Source of the DNA: Thereva unica
Taxonomy: Eukaryota; Arthropoda; Insecta; Diptera; Therevidae
DNA length: 64,000 nt
Assembly (NCBI GenBank): GCA_949987705.1
Contig: OX465281.1
Span: 242,875,143-242,939,142 of the forward strand
Direction: 5' to 3'
The notes beneath the pieces were generated by a model. That model did not search any database and had not been told where the DNA came from. It saw only the letters and a program-made list of their open reading frames with translations. The translations under genes were made by a program, and so were the position numbers. Below are positions 1 through 10,202 of this stretch, in pieces. Every line of letters begins with the position of its first letter. Position 1 is the stretch's first letter.

Positions 1-12
1 CCTTCCTGTTGT

Positions 13-90
13 TGGTCACGTCATGAAGCAATATTTAGTAGTAAGCTTGGTTGGAGAGATAGAACAGGTTTGAGGTTATGAGAAATTAGG
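13..90 (-). mobile_element. LINE-S 3'-UTR fragment at window edge
   Basis: The stretch around GTCACGTCATG and TAGTAGTAAGCTTGG matches, with substitutions, the 3' untranslated regions of the LINE-S copies at 16746-16971 and 62787-64000 (for example CTAGTAGTAAGCTTG near 62880). No poly-T tail is seen because the copy is cut by the window start. It is read as the minus-strand 3' part of a LINE. Similarity fades after about position 90. Confidence 0.5.
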
Positions 91-629
91 CGGAGGTTTT
101 TTATCTCTTTCTAACCGGTTTCTTAAAGGGTGCTTACTTTTTTAATTCAGCACACTATCGTATATATTCAGCCTTCAGCAATTGTCATTTAGTAATCAGT
201 CATCTAGTACCGTGAAAGGCAGCATTTTTCAGTAATAGTAGGTGTCAGAGACTTCCACCTATCACAAAATGTAATCTCGCTTAAAATTGGTTCTTAGGTA
301 CTTTTTTTGGTGTAGAGCACGATAAAAAAAAACTTTGCTGCTCTAATAGCCTTATGACACTGGCTTTATCGTAGCCTGAAAATGCTACCTTGGCTAGGCT
401 GAAAATGACGAAATCTGTTATACTGTGGGACAGAGATAGCATGAGAGAGTAAGAACGATTATCTGATTATTATAACAGATAGATATTATTTATTTTATTA
501 TTATTTATTTTCAATGTTTGTACAAAAGAAAGATTCTTAAATTAGTACAATAAACGGAGGAAAAAACAGACAAAATGGAAAATTAACAGTAAAAAAAAAT
601 AACCTACTTACTAACTAACATTAAAATAT
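91..629. other. No gene recognised; AT-rich
   Basis: AT-rich DNA without a convincing open frame, repeat or splice-flanked exon. It ends at the left end of the inverted-repeat element that begins at 630. Confidence 0.6.
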
Positions 630-1872
630 GGGTGTTTCTCTGTAAACTGGTAAATTTTTGCAAGAAATCTGTCCCAGTAACTTTTTTACGTGAATATGAA
701 AAAAAATATACAATTAAATAGATATCAATCTGGTGGATAATAAACAGTAAGGGACCCAAATATATTTGTTTTATTTTAGGACTTATTGAGTAAATTTAAA
801 AAATTCATATGTCAGAGGACTGTTGCATATGTCAGAAGACTGTATATATAAGTGAAATGAGCATTTATTAGTAGTATATATACTTTAAAAACATTCCTCA
901 TGACGCATATATATAAAAATAAAACAGTCTTCTTTGGTAGTTCCAAGTTCTCTGTGTAGTTCCAAGTAAACTTGTGAACTTTTATTTCTTCCTTAGACAC
1001 TTTCTTCTTTCTCGCGCCATGATTAAAAGATGGTTATAGACCTAAAACAAAGGCAAAAGTACAATAACAGTGCCCTAATAAATGAAACAGTCTCCTGTTT
1101 CTGTATGTAGCGGGGGACTGTTGACGGGGACTGTTGGCAGGGGACTGTTTAATTTGTGTAATTGGTACGGTACCATAAAATTCCTTCATTATGACTTTAT
1201 TTTGTTATATAGAAACAATATAAGCCATCTTATTTAAAACTATGCACAATAGAGAAAACTGGAACACTTTAAAAAAAGAAAAATAACACTTAGCAGAGGA
1301 CTGTCGAATGTTGCGTACCGATACGCGCATGTGCCCCTCTAACTCTTGTAACACTAAACAAAATGAGGTATAGCTACTTTTGGGGGTAACAAAGCTAATT
1401 TCATGTCGTTCACGTTTCGTTACGCCCATTAACAAGTCTGTCTTTACTGTAGATGGCCTGATGCGTAACTCGAAACTTTGGCAGGGGACTGTTCATGAAA
1501 TTCGGGGACCAACTTTAGGTTAAATTAAACTAATCAAAAAATAGTTTAAATAAATTGATATTAGAGTCTAATAGCATATCATTTCATATTGATTAGATTG
1601 TGTTATATAAGTTAATTGTTTTTAAAATATTAGTTCAATTAATGAACTCAATAGAAAATATTTTGGTTTGGGGACCGGCTAGGGGACTGTTTTTAGACCT
1701 AAAAAATACCTTATTGAAACCATATAGGTTTTTAAGTGAGATATTTTCTATATTGTATACTATAGTTTAGATAGTTATAAATTGAAATTTGCAGAAATAT
1801 AAATATTTCTCACCATAGTTTACGTAATATTTGCCAAGGACAGCGATTTTACCACTTTGGTGAGAAACACCC
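630..1872. mobile_element. DNA transposon with terminal inverted repeats, no intact transposase
   Basis: The left end reads GGGTGTTTCTC followed by AACTGGTAAA. The right end, reverse-complemented, reads GGGTGTTTCTC followed by AGTGGTAAAA, so imperfect terminal inverted repeats of about 35 bp frame 1243 bp. Both ends are flanked by ATAT (626-629 and 1873-1876), a possible 4-bp target duplication, though the surroundings are AT-rich. Inside, the motif GGGGACTGTT and variants occurs at least six times (about 1110-1150, 1480-1490, 1680), with inverse copies such as AAACAGTC near 925 and 1087. These may be subterminal transposase-binding repeats. A minus-strand frame near 812-1010 encodes a basic peptide (RKKKVSKEEIKVHKF) but matches no family I recognise. 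Superfamily is unknown. Confidence 0.6.
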
Positions 1873-1876
1873 ATAT

Positions 1877-2204
1877 ATCTTATAATATACATAAATAATA
1901 ATTAAAAAAAAACAAAAGATAAAGTAAAAAAAGAAAGAAAGATAGATAGTTGTGAGGGGAGAAGAAATCCGTTGGAAATGTGTGGAATATTAAAATTTAT
2001 TATGATTAAAATAAAATTAATTAAATTTATTGTATTTAATATTAAACATGGTCAACATCGGGTAAATTAAAATTCTTTGTTCTCTTCCTTTCAATTTGCT
2101 ACTTCCTCATTAAAAAATCTTGTTTGTCCTGAGTCCTTGTTTCACACCATTGGGTTTTCCGACTATTAAATCCTTTCTAGTCCAATCAAATAAGGCAAAA
2201 AAAG
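1877..2204. other. No gene recognised
   Basis: Very AT-rich sequence with A-runs; nothing identifiable. Confidence 0.6.
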
Positions 2205-2530
2205 GGGTCAACCTCGGAATTTGAGGTAATAAGCTGAAAATTGGCATGAAGCTTTGTTTTGGCATTTTACATGATGTGTCAAAAGTCACATATAATCTCG
2301 TGTCCGCGTCTTGAGATATTAGAGGTCAAAGGTCACAAAAATCAGTTTTTCGCAAATATCTCGTAAATTATCGGCTTTACCCAAATTTTGGTTGAGTAAA
2401 CTTTGTTCATTAGACAAATCTGCATAAAACTGTCTTGTACAGAATTTACGTAGAATCAATAGTTTTCGAGATATGGGGCTGAGAAAACTCGAGCATCGCG
2501 CTGCATTCTTTTCCTCACCACCTTGGAAGT
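2205..2530 (+). repeat. Dispersed repeat C, copy 1
   Basis: The phrases ACCTCGGAATTTGAGGTAAT, ATGATGTGTCAAAAGTCACA and AAATATCTCGTAAATTATC recur at 2938-3035 (first part) and 15405-15580 (second part). This defines an interspersed repeat of at least 330 bp. It has no open frame and no visible inverted ends. Confidence 0.6.
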
Positions 2531-2765
2531 AGAACTCAAGCAGCCTTTTTGCATGGTATCCCCAGTAGGCCTAGTCCATAGGTTACAGGTTATGAAATAA
2601 TTTTTTGGATTATCTCTCTAACTCTTCTATTTCCACTTCTTTCATATTGCCATCTTCATCTGTAATCATCTCAGAAGAGAATAATGAAAGGTGGTCGGGC
2701 GTTATCATCGTTCAACTCAGGGTTAATGGGTGTATCCTCGGACATTGAATTGAGACACAACGGGT

Positions 2766-2971
2766 CCCGACAAGAGCCATACGCTACGGAACATAACAAT
2801 TTCACTTTTCTGCATTTACTTGTCAAATTACAGTTTGACCTCGGAATGAGAGGTAATAAGCTGAAAATCCCGACAAGAGCCATACGCTACGGAACATAAC
2901 AATTTCACTTTTCTGCATTTACTTGTCAAATTACAGTTTGACCTCGGAATGAGAGGTAATAAGCTGAAAAT
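2766..2971 (+). repeat. Perfect 103-bp tandem duplication
   Basis: The segment beginning CCCGACAAGAGCCATACGCT at 2766 is repeated exactly from 2869, giving two head-to-tail units (2766-2868 and 2869-2971). By eye the units are identical, so the duplication is recent or an assembly artefact. Confidence 0.9.
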
Positions 2972-3035
2972 TGGCATGAACCTTTGTTTTGGCTTTCTAA
3001 ATGATGTGTCAAAAGTCTCATATAATCTCGTTCAT
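2938..3035 (+). repeat. Dispersed repeat C, copy 2 (partial)
   Basis: Shares TTGACCTCGG, GAGGTAATAAGCTGAAAATT and GATGTGTCAAAAGTC with 2205-2310. It overlaps the second unit of the 103-bp tandem duplication, so the duplication includes the start of this repeat. Confidence 0.6.
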
Positions 3036-3224
3036 GGGGCAATCAAAAATCACACTAAACACATCAAAAATTGTTTGGACCGATTTTACTCCGGAGCCCC
3101 AATTCTAAAAATTTACCCTTCAAAAACATATTATTTATTCTCACTTCAATTATATTTGCTGCCACTTCAATTATTATTATTTCAATTTATTACTTCAATT
3201 TATAGTGAGTGAGAATCACTGTTT

Positions 3225-3324
3225 AAAAGTCTAGAGATGTAGCAAACTGTTATAAAAAGCATAGAAAAAAGAACATGAATTTCATTCTTTTCCTATGCTT
3301 TTTATAACAGTTTTCTAGACTTTT
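3225..3324. repeat. Imperfect palindrome (100 bp)
   Basis: The left arm AAAAGTCTAGA plus AACTGTTATAAAAAGCATAG is mirrored on the right by CTATGCTTTTTATAACAGTT plus TCTAGACTTTT. An 8-bp bulge interrupts the left arm only. It could be a small foldback element or a transcript hairpin; no gene is attached. Confidence 0.75.
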
Positions 3325-3400
3325 TATAACACTTAAAATTCAGCCGAGCAAAGTTTGAGTTTATTCCTCTCACTCTTACATGATTGGATTTGACCCACTG

Positions 3401-3436
3401 ACATATAGAGACATATAGACATATAGACATATAGAG
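3401..3436 (+). repeat. Short tandem repeat ACATATAGA(G)
   Basis: Four head-to-tail copies of a 9-10 bp unit, ACATATAGAG or ACATATAGAC. Confidence 0.8.
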
Positions 3437-3533
3437 CGACTATACCTTTTTGGTGCCATCGGTTTGTATGGGAATAATTGCTGATGAGCAGTCCATTATT
3501 ATATGTCAGTGATTTGACCCCACTGTGCGGCGT

Positions 3534-4925
3534 AGTTTATAGACAAAACGTACGCAGTTGTTGAAGGCAAGATTAAGTTACGCGCGCAGGAAGAGTCGAG
3601 ATAGGGGAATATACAGACCAGGCATCAGGTGAAGGAGTAGTAAGGCTTTCATTAAGCTCATACGTAAGAACCTACTGAACAAACTGCAGTGAAACCTAAG
3701 TTTCGACAGCTGACCATAAGTTTTTTGAACAATGAAGCTATTGTGATCAAAACATGTTAAACTGATATTCAAGACTACACCAAGATTCTTTACTTTATCG
3801 ACGCCTGCGAGGAGAACCCCATTGAATACAATGTCAGAGACACTAGGATAATTAAAGGCGGCATGTGAGAGAAACCTGAATTGGGATTACCGAGAAATAA
3901 GTAGTAGATGGTTCAATGTCGACCAAGAGGAAACATGATGCAGATCTGCGTTAAGTTTCTCTAAACTACTGAGAAATTCTTCTTTGGGGGAAGAGATATA
4001 ACATTTGCACATCATCTGCGTACATGTGAATGTTGGAATCTTTGACTATAAAAGGAAGATCATTAATGAAAATCTCGAATAGAGGCGGACCAAGGATAGA
4101 GCCTTGAGGTACGCCAGCGTGAAGAGCAGCAATTGAGGAACAATTGTCCCCGAGCAGAATTTTCTGAAAACGATTGGTTAAGAAACTATGTATCAGTTTA
4201 AGAGCAAGAAGACAAAAATTAGCTTGGGAGGCGAGTTTTTTCAAAAGCAACCCGTGATTAACACTATCAAATGCTTTTGAGAAATCGAGCAACAATAAGC
4301 AGGAAATGTGATGTTGGTCAAGAGACTTTCGGATATCAGACCTTACTTTAAGGAGAGCTTTTCAACAACCTTAGCCAAAAAAGTAAGTATACTGATGGGA
4401 CGGAAACTTAGAAACATTGAGGCATGTGTTAAAACTGTGAGTCAAGAGACAATGTATAAGCATATTTAGCAATCTAGGAAAGTTATGGTCACTACCGGTT
4501 ACTTGTGGCTAAACTGATTTTAGAGCTGAGGCAACCTCAAGGGAATCGACACAGCGATCAGGGGATGGGGAGGAGAAAGTATTAATCTCGGCGGCCGTAT
4601 GGTTGCCAATGAAATGTTGATTGAGGTTTTCTGAGCAAAGATTATGAGGCGCAGCTACATTTATAGAATGCACGCCTAAGGAGCGTAAGTTATTCCAGAC
4701 AGTTTCGGCATGGACCGGAGGATCAAGCTTACGAGCATAATAACTTCTCTTAGCCCGGCCGTATATCAAAGGGGCATAGGCGCCATATGCAGTTTTTCGT
4801 CACTTTTTGTATGAAGATTTTTGTAGCAAAGCGGCATGGGACGATTTGTTCCATATATAAATGACGAAAAGCTGCATATGCAGTTTTGGTATACGGCCGG
4901 CCTTGGTCTCCGTAATTTTTGCGCC
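3534..4925 (-). pseudogene. Non-LTR retrotransposon pseudogene (LINE-K, copy 1)
   Basis: Three minus-strand blocks are collinear with the better copy at 27327-29150. About 4509-4769 is the linker before the reverse transcriptase (AKRSYYARKLDP). At 3966-4295 is the catalytic core, with LLDFSKAFDSVNH, AGVPQGSILGP and MYADD, so both catalytic aspartate motifs are still readable. At 3578-3772 is the region after the core (KTYGQLSKLRFHC). Frameshifts and losses separate the blocks, and both ends are missing, so it cannot make a working protein. A 144-bp inverted-repeat element is inserted at 4756-4899. The protein would copy element RNA into DNA at a nicked target in the nucleus. Clade assignment (CR1/Jockey-like) is inference. 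Confidence 0.85.
4756..4899. mobile_element. 144-bp MITE nested in LINE-K copy 1
   Basis: The ends are CGGCCGTATA at left and TATACGGCCG at right, with longer imperfect arms sharing TGCAGTTTTTCGTCA / TGACGAAAAGCTGCA. A GCC flanks both sides (4753-4755 and 4900-4902) and may be a 3-bp target duplication. LINE-type coding resumes on the minus strand beyond it, so it appears to be an insertion younger than the LINE. It has no coding capacity. Confidence 0.7.
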
Positions 4926-6897
4926 ATCCAGCACGCGTTGTGAACTTATTCTATGCTATCGATGTTCGTCGTAGTTAATGTTAAATTATGAGGCAGAGTC
5001 ATAGTAAACGTCATCCAATTCCGTTTTTATTTGCCCAGGCGTATTACCTTTAAAATGCAAACAATAACTGAGCACCCAAAATGACTGGAAACTTTTAACA
5101 TAATAGTTTTGACGAGTAACGGCATCTTAATATTGAATCTCAAATCTTTTCAGACTATACCCCTTTCAATGATAATATTGTATTTAAAAGTCCAATAACT
5201 TCGTCGAGTTCTTATGTAAGAATGTCATTAATCGTAATGCCTTTAAAGCAATCCTTTTTGTTGTATTTATTTTAACAACACCAAAACCACTAATAAATCT
5301 CATTCCTTAACATTAACGCGAAAATATACACTAAAAACCCAAAAAGGACGAAAATAATACCGAAATTCCTTGACGTTTCGGAAACATTATTTGATTAGTA
5401 ACTGCGTGAATGTTTGCGTATCCAGCAGCAATTTTCGGAATTGATATTGAGAATGGCAAAAGGGTTGCGCTATGGTATTTCTGCCAAATGGATAAATGGC
5501 AACCGAAATGAGAATAGGAACCACATCACAAAGTAATATACGAATACCTTTGCCGAGGTTTCACCAAGGGAGCGAACGGGGGGTCGTGGTGTGCGGTAAA
5601 GGGTTTTTGTTAATAAATTCGAATTACAATTTAGACAACGGTAATGAAAGCTGGTTGGGTCAATACCCGGCGAATGAGCTTAACAGTAAACATGTAAACA
5701 GGGCGATATTTTCGGAATTGTTTAACCCCTATAAGTCCCCCCTTCAAGGTACACCGAAGAAGGGGTGTCGGATTGCCGGCTTGTGCCTGTTGCCGTGGAA
5801 TTACCGAGGAGCAAGACAAGGGAAAAAAATTAAATTTACACAGGCTCAGGCAATATCCTTGCAAATATTTAAATTGTTTAAAATTAGAAGAAATCCTCGA
5901 TCCTGTTCCTGCGAGAGTCGTCCTCGATTTTTCACTCCTGTGTCACTTAAAATTTTAAATTCGTCTCGTTTGTGTATTGTGTGTGTGCCAATTGCAAGAG
6001 AACGAATTTAATTCCGTTCATTGATTGGGGGGTGCCAGCCTCCCCGCGTGTGCTAGAAGCGAGGAGATATAGGATTTCAGCAACAAGTATTGCCATCAAT
6101 AAAATCCCAATTGATACTTGTTTTGGAATTTATGGGTAAGACTGAGGATTTCCATTGATTTTACGCTTGAGTAGGCGTAATGCCTTGGGAAAGGGATGCA
6201 ATAACGTCACGTTAAGTCAATCGTGTAGCATAGAACAACACAAATGGAATTTTGGTTTTATGGATTTCGTATTAAGAAGCACACACACATATGCAGGTGA
6301 TTAAGAGTTTGGAAAGGGGGTGAATCAATGAATATTTTTAAGCTGGGATTTTCTCTTTGGTTTTGGTTTTCTAATTTGATGGTGCTGAAATCGACTTGCA
6401 ATAACAGAGCTATGTACATACATATGTATGCATGTATGCCAAGATGTTAGATTGAAATATGCTAAGGGTTTGAGAAGATATTTGGTATTCATTCTAGGTT
6501 AGAAATTTACTGCATCCATGAATAAAGATTATACTGTAATTTATTTGACTCACTACGTAAAAATTTAAGGAGTTAACAAGTCTGGTTATGGATAGAGTCG
6601 ATTCACTAGATATTTCGAAATAATTGCATTAACAACTGCAGCAATAGTACCAACCATAAATTTCGTTTCTGTGTACTACTGTGGTACTGTAGGGAAACAA
6701 AATGGGCACAATGCAGCTGGTAACTTTGTAGATGCTTCTTGAAGTCTCTTCTTCCAATGGCCTCCTACGTACTATAATGTAGTTTCAATATTTCCTCTAG
6801 AAGGTCATCACCCCACTGAACTCTTCATCTTCCAATGTTTCTATTCCTTGTTGTCGAATTAAAATCCTGGTTAAGATTCTTTCTACAGATGTTATAT
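4926..6897. other. No gene recognised; one unassigned 171-codon frame
   Basis: Mostly unremarkable non-coding sequence. A plus-strand ATG-initiated frame at 5496-6011 (171 codons) is fairly long for AT-rich DNA. Its translation shows no domain I recognise, no signal peptide and no clear splice context, so I do not call it a gene. Confidence 0.5.
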
Positions 6898-7950
6898 CTT
6901 TGTAATAGCATAATGGCGCGATAAAATAGTGGGCGCCACTTATGCGAGGTATTACCCCCTTAGCCATAAGCCCGGAAAAGCATGACCAAGGAGCCAATAC
7001 CATACATAAGAAAGGAAACAAAATTCCGGAACTCCTACGCCGGCCACACGGAGTTATCTAGCTCGCCGGAGGGGTCGTGGGGTGGGTGGCCGGGCCTTTC
7101 CGCGGTTGGTTCACCACTTACCTGTGACTAGGAAAATTCTTCTTCAATTCCCATCGTCCTTCGGGCCTCGCCGTGTCATTGCCATCAGTTTCCCTGACAG
7201 CTCATAGTATTGAAGACTATCAGCTTCAGGGAAAGGCACTATTTAGGACACCCTGAAAAGAAATGTCACCCGCCCCAACCATTCCACAAAAAAAATCTAA
7301 TACACGGACATTATATTTATATTATAATCATTTAACATTCCTGTTTATTACAGGTCAACAACGCACAAGAATACAACAATTTAATAAAGAAACTCAATAT
7401 TCATTAACACTGCAATACTAATATCATCAGATACAACAATTAAAAATTCTCAACTACACGAAACGGTAATCTATAATTAACTATAATTATACAATTCTGG
7501 TCGACGAAAGATGTTGAAAAAAAAAACGCGTCGTACGGGTACCCTTACGTCGCGTTTGTACAGACGATATCACATTTATTAATTCCGTGTACAAGAAAAC
7601 CAACTACCTGGAAACCACAAGAAGAAAAAATATCTCCAATAAGGAGCCAACAAAGGTATAAACAAAGGTAAATAATATGTAATATGAACCAATATAAAAC
7701 AAATATCAATAATATGATGTAATTCTAACTACCCTTATATAAATGTTAAATGTTAAGCAATTATATTATTAAATTGAAGCATACATAAATGTTATTTGCG
7801 GTGGGGGGTGTATGTTTGTTATTTAAATTAAAACGATAAATTAAATTTAAAATTCAAAAATTTGTTTACTCTGAAAACATAGAGTTTGTTCAGACGTCAC
7901 ATTCGCGCAAACTGCACAGGAGTGCTGCTTCAACTTCTTGATGTCACCAC
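6898..7950 (+). repeat. Interspersed repeat family A, copy 1
   Basis: From CTTTGTAATAGCATAATGGC onward this is nearly identical to 44949 onward for about 250 bp. It stays recognisable for roughly 1 kb through blocks such as CCCCAACCATTCCACAAAAA, CTGTTTATT-CAGG and CGATATCACA. The left boundary is sharp in both copies; the right boundary is vague. Close to the left end lies a hairpin (GCATAATGGCGC paired with GCGCCACTTATGC). A minus-strand frame starting MFPFLCMVLAPWSCF is shared by both copies, but only as a consequence of DNA identity. Class unknown: an LTR or rolling-circle element fragment is possible. Confidence 0.7.
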
Positions 7951-8780
7951 TTGTGATGCATGCAATTTCCAACCAAATTTGATGTTTTGTACGCTTGTGA
8001 ATTTCTACTTTTATCATTAATCAACGCACCTTGAAAGTTCCAAAAAAACCAGGAGAAAATCTCGCCTCAGAAACAGCCTTACTTCTTTACAAACATTTTT
8101 TCGCTTGGGAACTGCCTGTCTTTTCCGCTCCAAATTATCTACACCGACTCTCTAATATAATGCAATATCTCTCGGGTATATTTTTGACAACCCAAAATTT
8201 CTTAAGCAATAATTCGAGTCACACGAAAGCACTGCGTGGCTCTTTGCAACGATTTTTGTTCAACAACACAAACAAACCTGCGTCACCAAAACTTCGAGCA
8301 GAGATGATGCGACCAATGGTGTCTTTTCTTATCGCCAACTTAACTCCTTGCTTCGCTATTCCCTCTTCCTAGTAGATTCCTGGTGAACTTTATTACCAGC
8401 CGCTTGCCTTCTACATATAGCGTGCTTTTTATTACATCACCACACTATTTTTTCTCTAATCCTTTTTGGTCCTTTATTGAAATTCGTGCCAAAAATTCAG
8501 GCGAACTTTTGCCGCAAAATGCACGACCGACTCTTAACTCAATCACCGACTCCGTAAAAATCTCTTTCTGACTCACTGACTGACTCCCTCAAAGAAAAAA
8601 ACTGACCGCCTCCAAGAAAACTGACTGTCTCACCGCAAAAAAATTTTTCTTTTTTTTCCTTTTGTTTTCCTTTTTCCGCCTACTGTTTTGTTTCGAACCC
8701 CTTCTGAATTTTATTCCCGACAGTGATTTTTAGTCAAGTAATTATTTAGGGATTTTTGAGCAAAACTGACCGTTACATCT
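7951..8780. other. No gene recognised; 113-codon frame
   Basis: May be a diverged continuation of family A. A plus-strand frame at 8031-8372 has no recognised domain. Around 8560-8650 there are short GACTGACT-type runs and poly-A/T tracts. Confidence 0.4.
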
Positions 8781-8990
8781 TCTATATCTATAAAAATCTC
8801 GTGTCCCAGTGTTTGTTACCAAACTCCTCCGAAACGGGTTGAACGATTTTTTTGAAATTTTTTGTGTATATTTGGTAGTCTGAGAATAGGTCGTAGGCTA
8901 TTTTTTATACCTTTAACCAAAAGAAACAGCTGAAAAATCTAAAAAAATTGGTAATTTCAGCAATTTGCACTTCATTTTAGTTTCAATACT
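8781..8990 (+). mobile_element. Helitron-type 5' terminus
   Basis: The sequence TCTATATCTATAAAAATC, followed by a CTCCGAAACGGGTTGAACGA block and GAAATTTTTTGTGTATATTT, has the form typical of insect Helitron 5' ends: TC start, then an 'ACGG..GAACGATTT' phrase. It follows CATCT, consistent with a 5'-TC terminus without target duplication. No Rep/helicase coding and no paired 3' end were found nearby, so it is a non-autonomous or truncated copy. Confidence 0.6.
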
Positions 8991-9549
8991 ATCCCACAAG
9001 GAAAAGGAAACATACAATCATGAATGCAGGAAACATTCCGAAGAAGTTTAGAAGCATTCTCTTCCGGCCTCTAGATCATATTCATTTTATCCATCCATGT
9101 CATTGGATGGAAGACTTCCTTTTATCTTCTATTGAAGTTGTTACGAAGTCTTCTGTTTTTATTCTGCAGAAGTGATATGAAAACATTCTTTGCAAATTAT
9201 TTCGAATTTTATAAGAAAACTTCATTTGACTTTTCTTGGAAGCTATTTTGAAGCATGTACTTTGCATTCTGGAAGAATAATAAATCACAAACATGATTTT
9301 GAATTACAAATGTTAGTTTATATATCTGTAGATGCTCGAACAAAAGTGCGCGTCTCTAATAAAAACAGAATTCTTTAAAACAGAAAACTGAACAAGTCCA
9401 AACAAGAAAGTTTCATTTCAACCGAACTCTCAGAATGAAGCTTTTGCGGAAATCAAATTCAAAAAATTCTCTATAGCTTCTCTGGGCAACGAACAGGAAG
9501 GCTTCCTTATTTCTACCAAGAGAAAGCATTCTCAATTTTCCTTGTGGGA
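8991..9549. other. No gene recognised
   Basis: Possibly the body of the Helitron-type element; no identifiable coding. Confidence 0.4.
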
Positions 9550-9710
9550 TAATACTCAATACTAAATATCCCGTTAGATTCCTGGCAGCCGTCTCAAGAG
9601 GGCGGATTACCACTTTCTTGGGTATCAAATGAAAGGGTATGATAAATAATAATACAATAGAAATATAGTATACTCAATATACCGTTAGATCCATGGCGGC
9701 CGTCTCAAGA
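9550..9710 (-). repeat. Repeat B, copy 1 (about 1.5 tandem units)
   Basis: CCGTTAGATTCCTGGCAGCC (from 9571) and CCGTTAGATCCATGGCGGCC (from 9682) are tandem units with a 111-bp period. Reverse-complemented, they match the units at 41002-41330, including the phrase GAAAGG-TAT-ATAA. The family is therefore dispersed and internally tandem. Confidence 0.75.
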
Positions 9711-10202
9711 CCCATGTATCCGTTCTTTGAGTCACTTCATCTGTGTAAAATTCATATCTCGAACAATGCCAGGTCAATGGATGGTTTTTATTGGCTTATG
9801 GCTGCAGCGAGGCATACCGGGTCCCATCTAGTTGTTGTATATTTCGTCTTCTTATTCCCTTTTAATCTCTCATGGGGCATAGGGCGAAAATAGTTGCCCT
9901 CAAGCGGACTCAGTTTTGTGCGGCATCTCTCAGCTCCGACCAGGATCTTCCAGTTATGACGTAACTCTCTGGAGTGCTTGGAAGTAGAAAATTTCGCCCA
10001 ATGGAACGTAGCTAATGGGCCATTGTCGAATGGCTAGCTCAATTATTTATATGCCAATCTCGATTGTTTCCAATTCAATCACCGAAACACATTCAGCTCA
10101 TGAGTCATTACGTTAGTGGTTTTGTTAAGCTTTCTCACATATTTTTTCTTTATTTCGTCATTTGTCTTTATTGTGCTTTTCTTTCGTTAACTCTGATCAT
10201 AA
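9711..10202. other. No gene recognised
   Basis: Nothing identifiable before the RTE-like reading frame starts near 10203. Confidence 0.5.

Noticed and set aside
3401..3436. CRISPR-like array or other direct-repeat arrays
   Set aside because: All direct repeats found are head-to-tail units without spacers, in a eukaryotic context; no array with regularly spaced spacers is present.
5496..6011. 171-codon plus-strand frame as a gene
   Set aside because: ATG start but no domain, splice context or codon pattern that I recognise; overlapping frames on the other strand are also open.
6940..6960. tRNA-Lys-type primer-binding site TGGCGCCCA in family A (minus strand)
   Set aside because: The nine-base match is explained by a hairpin shared by both copies; no LTR boundary is evident.
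8031..8372. 113-codon frame as a gene
   Set aside because: No recognised domain; lies in low-complexity AT-rich DNA between two mobile elements.
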